Of a DNA stretch of 64,000 nt, positions 24,857 through 33,383 are shown piece after piece (the stretch's first letter is position 1; each line of letters begins with the position of its first letter). The translations under genes were made by a program, and so were the position numbers. The notes beneath the pieces were generated by a model. It was not told where the DNA came from. It searched no databases and was given only the letters and a program-made list of their open reading frames with translations. Source of the stretch: CAYRYU01 sp964428355 (GTDB lineage: Bacteria > Muiribacteriota > Ozemobacteria > Ozemobacterales > Ozemobacteraceae); assembly GCA_964428355.1 (NCBI GenBank), contig CAYRYU010000001.1, positions 62,001-126,000 on the forward strand. The letters run 5' to 3'.

Positions 24857-26679
24857 CCGTACATCGTCGTCCGGTTTCGGCCGTTTTCCTTCGACTTGTA
24901 CAAGGCCTCGTCGGCTTTTTTGATGAGGTCGAGTTTCTCGGACGAGTGGACAGGGAAAGCGGCAACCCCGAGGGAGATGGTCACGCGGATAGGTCCTTCA
25001 TCTCCGGGGTAGAGGTGTGCTTCGATGGCCTTCCTCAACCTTTCGGCCACTGCGAAGGCAGATTTCTCGTCGGTTTCAGGTAGAATCACCACGAACTCCT
25101 CCCCACCATAACGGGCGGGAATATCGACGCCACGCAGGGAATCCCTGAGAATGCTTGCGGAGATCGAAAGTACGCGGTCACCCATCTGATGACCGTAGGT
25201 GTCGTTGAACTTCTTGAAATGGTCGATATCGAAAAGGATGAGGCTGACGGGGCTGCCGTACCGCCGCGCCCTCTTGATCTCGTTGTCGAGGGCGACCTGG
25301 AAATACCTGTGGACGAAAAGCTTGGTCAACCCATCCGTAATCGACAGTTCATAGAGCCGGGATTTTTCAAGTGTCAGGGCAATCTGAGCGGCCATGGTGC
25401 TGGCAAGAGCGAGGTCGGCGTCGTTGAAGATGCCCTCCTTCTTGTTCACCATGTTCATCACCCCGATCGAACGGTTCTCGAGCAGGAGCGGGATGCACAT
25501 GATGCTCTTCACATCCATTTCCACTGCGTTATCGTAGGGTTTGAAAAACTGTTCGATGTTCTCATTGAGAATCAACGGTTCGAGGTCCTGGAGAACCCGC
25601 CCCGCCACGCCCTCCCCGGGCCGGATCTCGATGCGTTTCTCGGTGAACTCGACCCCTTCGCCGTAAGCCACGTCCACCGCAAGCATTCCGAGATCTTCAT
25701 TGAAAAGCATCACGCTTCCACGGTTCGCTTTCAGACCCTTTACCGATTTCTCGAGGATCAGCTTCAGGATCTCCTGGGTATTGCTGGCGAAGTTGATTTT
25801 CTGGCTGATTTCGTAGAGCGTGGTCAGTTCGAAGATTTTCCGTTCCAGGGACTGCTTGCTCAACTCTACCTCTCCCGCCATGAAGTTGAAAGCGGAGATG
25901 AGGATACTAATCTCGTCGTGGCGTCCACTGTTGGGGATGCGGTGGGAGAGGTTCCCAAGGGCAATCGTTTTGGCCCCGTCGGTCAGTCGGGAAATCGAAC
26001 TGGTCAGGTAACTCGCGAACACCAGGCCCAGGAAAAGGGCGAGCAGGGTGATCACGATCGCAAGCTTAACGGCCTTTCCGACGATATCCTTCCTGAACCG
26101 GTCAAGCGTTTCGTTGCTTTTGCTCACGTCCATGATCCCGACTACCGTGCCCGAGGCATTCTTGATCGGAGCATAGTAGCTCTGCCACGAACCGTACGCA
26201 TCGATGTAGGCATCGCTCATGGCCGGGGTCCCCGAGCCCCATGCCTGATGCATCTCTTCGTTCATATCGAAGATCGGGAAATCCGGGATGAACTCGGATC
26301 CCATTTCCGCGCCATCGACGATATGGGTAAAGATCTCCCCATCGAACCGGTAAATCGCAAGCCAGGACAGGTTGAAGTTGTTCTGGAGGTTTGTCATCAG
26401 CGCCTTGGCGGCGGGATAGTAGGGGTCGTCGATCGAGTGGATCTTCGACAGCGCTTCCGGGTCGACCAGCTTTTCGAGAATCTTCGAAGCCGAGACGAGT
26501 TTGTCCCCCAATTCCTGATTGAACTGGCCGTAAGCATGAAGATACGTTGCATAGCAGGAAACACCTACCCCGACGATTCCGAGGAATCCGAAGACGATGG
26601 CGAGTTTCCATTTCAGTCCCATGTTTCGGCGATAGAACCTCTGAACGCGATGTAAGAGGGAGAAAAGGTATCGAATCAT
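24850..26679 (-). CDS. Membrane diguanylate cyclase (TM-sensor-TM-HAMP-GAF-GGDEF)
   Basis: 609 aa. TM1 at ~24-45 (LAIVFGFLGIVGVGVSCYATY), a periplasmic Cache-like sensor (contains APIKNASGTVVGIMDVS), TM2 (LAIVITLLALFLGLVFASYL), HAMP, GAF and a C-terminal GGDEF domain with GGEEF at 525-529. The I-site RGVD (516-519) is intact, unlike the other cyclase in this window. The product is c-di-GMP. The start overlaps the stop of the upstream NHL lipoprotein gene (ATGA), so the lipoprotein and the cyclase are translationally coupled and may share a signal. Confidence 0.92.
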   Translation of the reverse strand: MIRYLFSLLHRVQRFYRRNMGLKWKLAIVFGFLGIVGVGVSCYATYLHAYGQFNQELGDKLVSASKILEKLVDPEALSKIHSIDDPYYPAAKALMTNLQNNFNLSWLAIYRFDGEIFTHIVDGAEMGSEFIPDFPIFDMNEEMHQAWGSGTPAMSDAYIDAYGSWQSYYAPIKNASGTVVGIMDVSKSNETLDRFRKDIVGKAVKLAIVITLLALFLGLVFASYLTSSISRLTDGAKTIALGNLSHRIPNSGRHDEISILISAFNFMAGEVELSKQSLERKIFELTTLYEISQKINFASNTQEILKLILEKSVKGLKANRGSVMLFNEDLGMLAVDVAYGEGVEFTEKRIEIRPGEGVAGRVLQDLEPLILNENIEQFFKPYDNAVEMDVKSIMCIPLLLENRSIGVMNMVNKKEGIFNDADLALASTMAAQIALTLEKSRLYELSITDGLTKLFVHRYFQVALDNEIKRARRYGSPVSLILFDIDHFKKFNDTYGHQMGDRVLSISASILRDSLRGVDIPARYGGEEFVVILPETDEKSAFAVAERLRKAIEAHLYPGDEGPIRVTISLGVAAFPVHSSEKLDLIKKADEALYKSKENGRNRTTMYGH

Positions 26680-27662
26680 GGAATCACCGAATCATGAATT
26701 TTCACGAGCTTCCCGGCTTTGTCGAAAACGAGGATACGGGATTCGACCGAGTCGCAGACGAAAATCTGTCCGGGGTTGGGAAGGAAGGCAACTCCGAAAA
26801 GCTGAAGGATCTTTTCCTTCACCCCTTCCTTTTTTGGTTCTATGGCCATCTTGAACCGGTATTGGGGATCGAAGACGGAAATCCGCATGGTCGACATCTC
26901 GGTGATGTAGATGTTTCCTTCGTCGTCCATGCAGCAGTTTTGGGGGAACATGAGCTCTCCGGGGCCGGACCCCTTCGAACCAAAGGTGCAGAGGAACTTT
27001 CCCTGGGCATCGAAAACGGAAGCGCGGAAGTTGTACGATTCGATAACCACGATATTCCCGGATTTGTCGATCAACATGTCGTTGGGTGCATACAGGAAGC
27101 TCGGGGCGGTCCCGTATTGGCCAAAGGTTCCCAGGAGGGCACCCGCCTCCGAAAACCGGGCGACATAGTTCCGTCGGATATCATCGATAAGGAATGACCC
27201 ATCCTTCAGGAACACGATCTGGGTTGGATCCTCGATAACTTCTTTGTCCCCGTGCCACTGGTATCGGTTCTTGAGCCTGCCCTGGGGATCGAAAATGAGG
27301 ACCTCAGCAACCCAATTCTTCTTCCTTTCCTCCTCGGAAAAGTAGACCTGAGAAGTCCGGCTGTTGGTAACCACGATATCGCCATTGTCGAGGGTGTTCA
27401 AACCCCAAAGATTTGTCAGGTCTGGGTGGGTGATCTCCCTGAGGAGGTTGAAATCCCGGTCGACGGCCAGGATCCTTGGCGCGCGGGAGTCGAAAATGTA
27501 GAGTGTTTTCCCGTCCTTGGAGGCGGCGATCAGATTGGGCCGGTTGAGCTTGGGATCTACTCCCCCGCAGCCGGTAATGCCAATGCATAGAGCGGTTGCC
27601 AGGACAGAAAAAAGAAGGACCGCACCCCTCCAACCGGCCGCGGTTCCGCGCCTGTCTTGCAT
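26676..27662 (-). CDS. NHL-repeat beta-propeller lipoprotein
   Basis: 328 aa with a lipoprotein signal peptide ending GITGC (Cys32). The mature part is a series of NHL/six-bladed-propeller blades: TLYIFDSRAPRILAVDRDF, GDIVVTNSR, PNDMLIDKSGNIVVIES, NCCMDDEGNIYITEM, GQIFVCDSVESRILVFD. Probably exported to the envelope, where the propeller binds a protein or ligand. The 4-nt overlap with the diguanylate cyclase gene suggests it is a sensory partner of that receptor; this is inference from gene order. Confidence 0.85.
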   Translation of the reverse strand: MQDRRGTAAGWRGAVLLFSVLATALCIGITGCGGVDPKLNRPNLIAASKDGKTLYIFDSRAPRILAVDRDFNLLREITHPDLTNLWGLNTLDNGDIVVTNSRTSQVYFSEEERKKNWVAEVLIFDPQGRLKNRYQWHGDKEVIEDPTQIVFLKDGSFLIDDIRRNYVARFSEAGALLGTFGQYGTAPSFLYAPNDMLIDKSGNIVVIESYNFRASVFDAQGKFLCTFGSKGSGPGELMFPQNCCMDDEGNIYITEMSTMRISVFDPQYRFKMAIEPKKEGVKEKILQLFGVAFLPNPGQIFVCDSVESRILVFDKAGKLVKIHDSVIP

Positions 27663-27707
27663 CAGGAGATGTTTCCTCTTCTGGGAATTCCCTTAACGAA
27701 CGTGGCC

Positions 27708-27736
27708 ATGATATCACGCCCAATTCGACATTTCAA
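27708..27736 (-). promoter_or_regulatory. Promoter for the NHL lipoprotein/cyclase operon
   Basis: Minus strand TTGAAA (27731-27736), 17-nt spacer, TATCAT (27708-27713). Start expected near 27700, ~40 nt before the ATG at 27662. Confidence 0.6.
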
Positions 27737-27759
27737 CGCGCCATTCAAGCCTTCTCGCA

Positions 27760-27788
27760 TTGACTGTGGGTTTTCAAAATGGTAGCAT
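27760..27788 (+). promoter_or_regulatory. Promoter for the Ig-repeat lipoprotein gene
   Basis: TTGACT (27760-27765), 17-nt spacer, TAGCAT (27783-27788); predicted leader of ~45 nt to the ATG at 27841. Back-to-back with the promoter of the NHL operon, only 23 nt separating the two -35 boxes. Confidence 0.6.
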
Positions 27789-27840
27789 ATGTGCGTTCCG
27801 CCCGGCGGAAACAAGAAAACGAGATGTTCGAGGGTTTTTT

Positions 27841-30800
27841 ATGAAAAATGTCATCATCCTGCTGAGCCTCACGGTCCTTCTGTCGATCGCGTTTGTCCTT
27901 CCCGGTTGTCTCGGAGGAGGCGGAGGTGGAGCGAAAACCGCAGTCTTCGCCCCCGATAGCACCGGTATCTCCCAGACGGTGGAGGGGTTCTCTTCAGCCT
28001 TGGCGCAAAGGGACTTCGCGAAAGCCCAACAGTTCTTCTCCCCCCAATCTCGTTTGTCCGCCCAGGCGGGCCAGCTCGGCTGGACCCTCTACTTCCCGGA
28101 TTTCGGGAAATCCCTTGCCTCCTCGACCGACAACGCCTCTTTCGCTCTCCAGATTGCGACCGAGGGAGGAATCATCCAGGTTTCAGCCGCTCAGGCATTC
28201 GTCCATGCCTCCTACAGATTTGGCGAAACCCAGGATGTAACCCTTTCGATCGAACTGCAGAAAGATGGTGATGTCTGGTTCATCGTCGACATCATCCTGG
28301 AAGGTGCCTCGATCTCAGAATTCTCCCCCGCCCAGTTCCTCCCGCTTCAGGCAGGAAACAGATGGATCTATGGAAGCGATTCATCAACCACCGACGACAC
28401 ATTATACCTAGAAATCGGTTCTACAAACGTTCTTCGGGCAGGGCGAAACTTTTTCCCGATATCGGCCGCTTTCAGTTCGGAAGTCCCCCGAACTTCAACC
28501 AAGAAGAAATATGGCGCGATAAGGGGTCTTGCCCCCCGTATAGCTAGTTTCCCGGTTCCAGCGAAGGTATCCCCGGCCATCCAGCCATTTCATGGTTTCT
28601 TCGGGATGGAGTTCAAGACTACCGAGAACTTCCTGCTTTCCACCACCGGAGGCCTTTTCTATTCCGGAACCGCCCCGGATTTCAACGGCGGAATCCCATG
28701 GGGAATAGTCGCCTCCTCATCGGTTTCTTTCGGTTACAACGGGGAAACCGATCTTTCGTTGGCCTCCGGGCCCGCCACAACGCACCGCTCGGTCAACTTC
28801 GGTGCGGGATTCGTTCCTTTCGACACTCCCCTCGGGGTTTTCCAGGCACTCGAATTGAACGTCGTCACCACCTCCATTCCCGACACCGGAGTTTACTTCA
28901 CCCAGACTTATTTTTTCGTAAGGGGCATGGGAATAGTCGGTTGGGAAGATTCGTCCGGAAACGAGTTCTGGTTGGCCGAAGCGGTTGTGGGGGGACGTCA
29001 TTACACCCCTCCAGTCGAAGAGGATTTGGCGATCGTAAGCGCTTCCGGGGCCTCCGGAACCATCGGGTTATATTTCCAGTTCGATCTGGTCGCCAAAGGC
29101 GGAAGCGGGAATTACTCCTGGCAAGCGCTCGACGATCTGCCCGATGGCCTGGTATTGCTGCCGGGGGGAAACCAGATTCACGGAACGCCTACCGAAGTAA
29201 CGAGAGAAACCGTCACGATACGGTTGGTCGACCAGGACGATCCGGAAGATTTCGACGAGCAGGAACTCACGATCGAGATCGCGGCCCAACCTCAACTTCT
29301 TATTTCCAGCCCGAACCACGCCTCCGGAACCGCGGGAGTCAACTTCAATTTCATCCCGACCGCCACCGGAGGATTGGGGCCATATACCTGGTCCATTACT
29401 GGCGATCTGCCACCGGGAATTTCGCTCTTCACAGCCGCGGACCCCGAATACATCGACGGAATCTGCAACATCGGAACGACCGCGGTCGTGGTGCTCGAGG
29501 TCCAGGATAGCATCGGCGAAGTTGCAACCCAGACCTTCACACTCGAGATCCTTCCCCAGCCCCCCCTCGTGATTTCCAGCCCGAACCACGCCTCCGGATC
29601 CGCGGGAGTAAACTTCAACTTCATTCCGACCGCCACGGGAGGTTTTGGATCGTACACCTGGTCCATTACCGGCGATCTGCCCCCGGGAATCTCGCTCTTC
29701 ACAGCCGCAGACCCCGAATACATCGACGGAATCTGCAACATCGGCANNNNNNNNNNNNNNNNNNNNNNNNNNNNNNNNNNNNNNNNNNNNNNNNNNNNNN
29801 NNNNNNNNNNNNNNNNNNNNNNNNNNNNNNNNNNNNNNNNNNNNNNCACGCAGGCATTCACCCTCGAGATCGTTCCCCCGGCCCCGCTCACTATCACCAG
29901 CCCGAACCACGCATCGGGAACGGCGGGAGTCAACTTCAACTTCACTCCGACCGCCACCGGAGGTTTTGGATCGTACACCTGGTCCATCACCGGCGATCTG
30001 CCCCCGGGAATCTCCCTCTTCACCGCTGCAGACCCCGAATACATCGACGGAATCTGCAACATCGGCACGACCACGGTCGTGATACTGCAAGTGACCGATG
30101 ACATCGGGGGGGTTGCCACGCAGGCATTCACCCTCGAGATCGTTCCCCCGGCCCCGCTCACTATCACCAGCGCGGACCACGCTTCCGGGACCGCCCAATC
30201 CCCCTTCCAATTCAACCTTTTTGCCGCGGGCGGATTGGCTCCATACTCGTGGTCCCTCACGGGCGATCTTCCCCCGGGAATCTCCCTGTTCACAGCCGCA
30301 ACGCCGAATTACCTTGACGGAACCTGCCCGATTGCGACAATCGCGGTCGTGATGCTGGAGGTTCATGACAGCATCGGAGGGATCGCCACCCAGGCCTTCG
30401 CCCTCCAGTTCATGCCACCAGGGCCACTTGGTTTCGCCAACCCCGCGTCACTTCCACCCGCAATCGTGAACGATCCGTATAGTTTCAATTTCATCGCCAC
30501 AGGCGGAACCCCCCCGTACACTTGGTCAATGGACCCCAACGGAGCCTGGGGTTTCAGCGGAGTCGCGGAAAATGCACAAGTTTTTGGAACGCCCAACGCT
30601 CCCGGAAACACGACCTTCACGATCCACCTCACCGATCAGGGAGGCTCGGGTTCCACCATCAATCGTGAGTTCGGGCTGAAGATCTTCAATTACGCGAATG
30701 CGTCTGCAACCTACGACCCCAGTTCGGGAAACCTGGCTGTGCAGATGTTCGACTCCGCCGGTGCGGCATTGCCCATCAACACGACCAACGGAACCGAAAC

Positions 30801-31986
30801 TTTCCGGTATCAGGTGATCGATTTCCAGGTTGCGAAGAACGATGCGACCCGGATAGCGACTCCAACGACCCAACCCGGATCGGTCAGCGTTTCCGGAAAC
30901 GTGGCGACCCTGAGTCTGCCGGCGTTGTCCTGGGCGCCGACGACCCAACTGGTCATCCATGAAGTCACGGACACTTCCGGCCAGTACATGATCAGGAGAT
31001 CCCCCATCCCGATCCAGAACCGTCTGAGTTTCGTCCAATTCATCCCCTGGAGCACTTTCGGAGAATCTTCAAAACCAAACAGGATCCGGGTGTTCGATGA
31101 ATCGATGAACAAGGGCTACATGGTATATGGGGATCACGTGAAATCATTCGATATCTCGGAAGTGACGGTTGGAGGGAAACCCGCCCTGGCAATCCCCGGA
31201 CTGACATCCGGGTGCCTTTCCACGACGACCCCCCCGGTTTTCTTCGATCTCTACTGCGGATTTGATGGAGGCGATGCTACCCTGACCGCGTTGGTCATTG
31301 CCACGGATTCAGGTCAAACCAAGTTCGCCTTCTTCGAGGAGGGGCTCAACACGACCGACAATGCCTTCCACTTCACCGGAATCGCCGAAGATCCCAGCGC
31401 GGTCTATGACGGCTGGCTCGATTTCTACGACCATCCCGCCGGAGTAAATCATGCCATCATCGTCTACAACGACTGGATCCATTCAGTGGATGCCGTCGAT
31501 CCGACCATCAGCTATAGTTCGGTCCAGTATTTCGCAAACGACTATGCCAAAGCCTTCGATTCGAATGGAAGTTACGAGTGCCGTGCCGTCGACGGTTCCG
31601 GGACACTCCACCTGTTGTCCGCCAATAACTCCGGTGTCGTTACGGCCACCGCCTACGGGCCGGGCCCGATGTCGCATGGCGGCCTCGTCTGGATGACAGA
31701 CCTCCTCGTGGCGTCAGCACCGAACTTGTTCCTCTCCACCGATGAAGACAACAACATCCTCAGACTTTCCAGCCTTGTCCTTCCGTCATTCGGCTGGCAG
31801 GGAGGCAATGAGCCCGTCAATCCGACCGTCCATTCAGATTACCGGGACGTCCAGGGCCGCCTGAAGTCTCCACGACCTGTTGCGGTTTTCCTCAGCCCGA
31901 GGGATGGGACAAACGTGGTTGACGAACGCGACATGTGGATCCTGGTTGGGGATGAAGACGGCTTACAGGTTTTCCGCAAGTTGTGA
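27841..31986 (+). CDS. Giant surface lipoprotein with Ig-like (putative Ig/cadherin-like) tandem repeats
   Basis: 1381 codons as scaffolded, including ~34 unknown codons in a 100-N gap. The lipobox VLPGC (Cys23) is followed by poly-Gly. The N-terminal domain has a VEGFSSALAQRDFAKAQQFFSP helix like SnoaL/NTF2-type folds, then a beta-rich region. From 29032 six repeats of exactly 270 nt (90 aa) follow; three are nearly identical (each with ASGTAGVNFNF or ASGSAGVNFNF, TGDLPPGISLFTAA and YIDGICNIG). The last ~430 residues form an unrecognised beta-rich domain. Probably anchored in the outer membrane with the repeats as a stalk. Adhesion is a guess. GAGGG precedes the ATG by 6 nt; a strong terminator follows. 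Confidence 0.8.
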   Translation: MKNVIILLSLTVLLSIAFVLPGCLGGGGGGAKTAVFAPDSTGISQTVEGFSSALAQRDFAKAQQFFSPQSRLSAQAGQLGWTLYFPDFGKSLASSTDNASFALQIATEGGIIQVSAAQAFVHASYRFGETQDVTLSIELQKDGDVWFIVDIILEGASISEFSPAQFLPLQAGNRWIYGSDSSTTDDTLYLEIGSTNVLRAGRNFFPISAAFSSEVPRTSTKKKYGAIRGLAPRIASFPVPAKVSPAIQPFHGFFGMEFKTTENFLLSTTGGLFYSGTAPDFNGGIPWGIVASSSVSFGYNGETDLSLASGPATTHRSVNFGAGFVPFDTPLGVFQALELNVVTTSIPDTGVYFTQTYFFVRGMGIVGWEDSSGNEFWLAEAVVGGRHYTPPVEEDLAIVSASGASGTIGLYFQFDLVAKGGSGNYSWQALDDLPDGLVLLPGGNQIHGTPTEVTRETVTIRLVDQDDPEDFDEQELTIEIAAQPQLLISSPNHASGTAGVNFNFIPTATGGLGPYTWSITGDLPPGISLFTAADPEYIDGICNIGTTAVVVLEVQDSIGEVATQTFTLEILPQPPLVISSPNHASGSAGVNFNFIPTATGGFGSYTWSITGDLPPGISLFTAADPEYIDGICNIGXXXXXXXXXXXXXXXXXXXXXXXXXXXXXXXXXXTQAFTLEIVPPAPLTITSPNHASGTAGVNFNFTPTATGGFGSYTWSITGDLPPGISLFTAADPEYIDGICNIGTTTVVILQVTDDIGGVATQAFTLEIVPPAPLTITSADHASGTAQSPFQFNLFAAGGLAPYSWSLTGDLPPGISLFTAATPNYLDGTCPIATIAVVMLEVHDSIGGIATQAFALQFMPPGPLGFANPASLPPAIVNDPYSFNFIATGGTPPYTWSMDPNGAWGFSGVAENAQVFGTPNAPGNTTFTIHLTDQGGSGSTINREFGLKIFNYANASATYDPSSGNLAVQMFDSAGAALPINTTNGTETFRYQVIDFQVAKNDATRIATPTTQPGSVSVSGNVATLSLPALSWAPTTQLVIHEVTDTSGQYMIRRSPIPIQNRLSFVQFIPWSTFGESSKPNRIRVFDESMNKGYMVYGDHVKSFDISEVTVGGKPALAIPGLTSGCLSTTTPPVFFDLYCGFDGGDATLTALVIATDSGQTKFAFFEEGLNTTDNAFHFTGIAEDPSAVYDGWLDFYDHPAGVNHAIIVYNDWIHSVDAVDPTISYSSVQYFANDYAKAFDSNGSYECRAVDGSGTLHLLSANNSGVVTATAYGPGPMSHGGLVWMTDLLVASAPNLFLSTDEDNNILRLSSLVLPSFGWQGGNEPVNPTVHSDYRDVQGRLKSPRPVAVFLSPRDGTNVVDERDMWILVGDEDGLQVFRKL
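29032..30702 (+). repeat. Six tandem 270-nt Ig-like repeats (coding)
   Basis: Units begin at 29032, 29302, 29572, 29893 (after the N gap), 30163 and 30433. Spacing is 270 nt between each pair that is free of N; across the gap it is 321 nt, which becomes 270 if the 100 N stand for 49 nt. Units at 29302, 29572 and 29893 are nearly identical; 29032 and 30433 are the most diverged, as expected for edge units. Confidence 0.9.
29747..29846. other. 100-N scaffold gap inside the repeat array
   Basis: Exactly 100 N, the usual placeholder length. Comparing flanks with the neighbouring unit, the missing piece is 49 nt or 49 plus a multiple of 270 nt; both 49 and 100 leave the same reading frame, so the frame across the gap is not evidence of correct length. 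Confidence 0.97.
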
Positions 31987-32017
31987 TCAGGGAATCCGAT
32001 CCCGATAGAAACCCGCG

Positions 32018-32046
32018 GCCTGCGGGAGGAATCCCGCAGGCTTTTT
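32018..32046 (+). terminator. Strong intrinsic terminator after the Ig-repeat lipoprotein
   Basis: GCCTGCGGGA (32018-32027), loop GGAA, TCCCGCAGGC (32032-32041), then TTTTT (32042-32046). The ATG of the next gene lies one base after the T-tract. Confidence 0.93.
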
Positions 32047-32047
32047 C

Positions 32048-32443
32048 ATGAAGGCCCCTCAGTCGTGGAGATCCCCTTCGCGCCGACCAGGATGGCAGGT
32101 GGGGGGGTTCACCCTGATCGAGTTGATGATCGTCATTTTCATCATCGGGATTCTCGGAGCTCTTGCCGCCTACAGTTTTTCGGGGATCAGGAAGAGAGTC
32201 CGGCGCACCTCCTGCCGGGAGAACCAACGTATCATCTTCCAGGCCGCTTCGCTCTGCCAGATAGAAAACCCACAACTGACCGGGGCAAACCTCTCCATCA
32301 CCAAGCTCTTCCAGATGACATATCTGAAGAAGGTCCCTGTTTGTCCATCCGGTGGGAGCTATGCGATAACGCTCGAGACGGAGAAACTAAGGGTAACCTG
32401 TTTCAAGACCACGGATGGCTTCGACCATGGTTTCTACGAATAG
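32048..32443 (+). CDS. Type IV pilin-like / pseudopilin protein
   Basis: 131 aa with the prepilin motif GGFTLIELMIVIFIIGILGA: cleavage after Gly, Glu at mature position 5. From the ATG at 32048 the leader is ~20 basic residues. A GTG at 32099 (AGGA 7 nt upstream) would give a very short leader and is an alternative. The globular part has the pattern C-x-E-N-Q-x-I, then YLKKVPVCPSGGSY, a small secreted-pilin fold also seen at the C-terminus of the Ser/Thr kinase in this window. It would be processed by a prepilin peptidase and work in a type IV pilus/type II secretion-like machine. Transcribed right behind a terminator, so expression depends on read-through or an unseen promoter. Confidence 0.85.
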   Translation: MKAPQSWRSPSRRPGWQVGGFTLIELMIVIFIIGILGALAAYSFSGIRKRVRRTSCRENQRIIFQAASLCQIENPQLTGANLSITKLFQMTYLKKVPVCPSGGSYAITLETEKLRVTCFKTTDGFDHGFYE

Positions 32444-32477
32444 GGAAGTATTTCTGGAGACGGGGAATCCCCATTCG

Positions 32478-32486
32478 TGCTATACT
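32478..32486 (+). promoter_or_regulatory. Extended -10 promoter for gpmA
   Basis: TGCTATACT at 32478-32486, a TGn-extended -10 box, 42 nt before the gpmA ATG. No good -35 was found. A GGGGAATCCCC palindrome overlaps the upstream side. Confidence 0.45.
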
Positions 32487-32527
32487 CTGGCGGGTTTCCA
32501 ATCAACCATTTCGATATGGAGGCAAAG

Positions 32528-33277
32528 ATGTACAAGGTCGTTCTGCTTCGACACGGGGAAAGCACCTGGAACAAGGAAAACCGCTTCACGGGCTGGACCG
32601 ATGTCGACCTTTCCGAAAAGGGAATCGAGGAAGCGCACCGGGCCGGCAAAACCCTTCTTGATGCCGGATACACCTTCGACCTGGCTTTCACCTCTGTCCT
32701 GAAGAGGGCCATCCGGACACTGTGGATCACCCTCGACAAACTCGATCTCATGTGGATCCCCGTCACCCGAAACTGGAGGCTCAACGAACGCCATTACGGC
32801 GGACTTCAGGGGCTCAACAAAGCCGAGATGGCAACCAAGTTCGGGGAGAAGCAGGTCCTCGTCTGGCGGCGGAGCTACGACGTCCCGCCTCCCGCCCTGG
32901 AGAAGACCGATCAGCGCTGGCCCGGTCACGAGGCCAGATACCGGGATCTCGACCCCAAGGATATTCCTCTTACCGAAAGCCTCAAGGACACGGTCGCCCG
33001 TTTCCTCCCCTACTGGAACGAAACCATCGCCCCCGTGATCAAGTCGGGGAAGAAGGTCCTGATCGCGGCCCACGGCAACAGCTTGAGGGCACTGGTCAAG
33101 CACCTCGACCGGATTTCCGAGGAGGAGATCACCCAACTCAACATTCCGACCGGCGTTCCCCTGGTCTACGAGCTCGATGAATCGCTGAAACCGATCAAGC
33201 ACTACTACCTTGGAGATCAGGCCGAGATCGCAAAAGCGATGGAATCCGTCGCCAACCAGGGAAAAGCCCAGAAGTAA
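32528..33277 (+). CDS. gpmA: 2,3-bisphosphoglycerate-dependent phosphoglycerate mutase
   Basis: 249 aa, the normal length for dPGM. Interconverts 3- and 2-phosphoglycerate in glycolysis. The phosphohistidine motif is LLRHGEST (His9), followed by NRFTGWTDVDLSEKG, TSVLKRAIRTLW, LNERHYGGLQGLNK and the second-histidine segment AAHGNSLRALVKHL. The ATG at 32528 is chosen over 32477 because GGAGG lies 6-7 nt upstream and the family N-terminus begins here. It is followed by a terminator. Confidence 0.96.
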   Translation: MYKVVLLRHGESTWNKENRFTGWTDVDLSEKGIEEAHRAGKTLLDAGYTFDLAFTSVLKRAIRTLWITLDKLDLMWIPVTRNWRLNERHYGGLQGLNKAEMATKFGEKQVLVWRRSYDVPPPALEKTDQRWPGHEARYRDLDPKDIPLTESLKDTVARFLPYWNETIAPVIKSGKKVLIAAHGNSLRALVKHLDRISEEEITQLNIPTGVPLVYELDESLKPIKHYYLGDQAEIAKAMESVANQGKAQK

Positions 33278-33297
33278 AGCTCTGAATCGAGTATCGC

Positions 33298-33333
33298 CGG
33301 GTTCCGGCCCTTCGCCGGAACCCGATATCTTTT
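33298..33333 (+). terminator. Intrinsic terminator after gpmA
   Basis: CGGGTTCCGGC (33298-33308), 5-nt loop, GCCGGAACCCG (33314-33324), then ATATCTTTT. An 11-bp perfect stem. Confidence 0.85.
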
Positions 33334-33383
33334 CCCCAGCCCGAATCGAAACCCCAGGCAGGATCGTCCGTGAAAAAAGACGA

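Noticed and set aside
25189..26655. 488-aa open frame on the + strand opposite the second diguanylate cyclase
   Set aside because: The minus strand encodes an unmistakable HAMP-GAF-GGDEF protein; the + frame is a long shadow caused by high GC.
29302..30432. Tandem near-identical units resembling a CRISPR or satellite array
   Set aside because: The units are 270 nt, contiguous, and code for Ig-like domains in one frame; no spacers.
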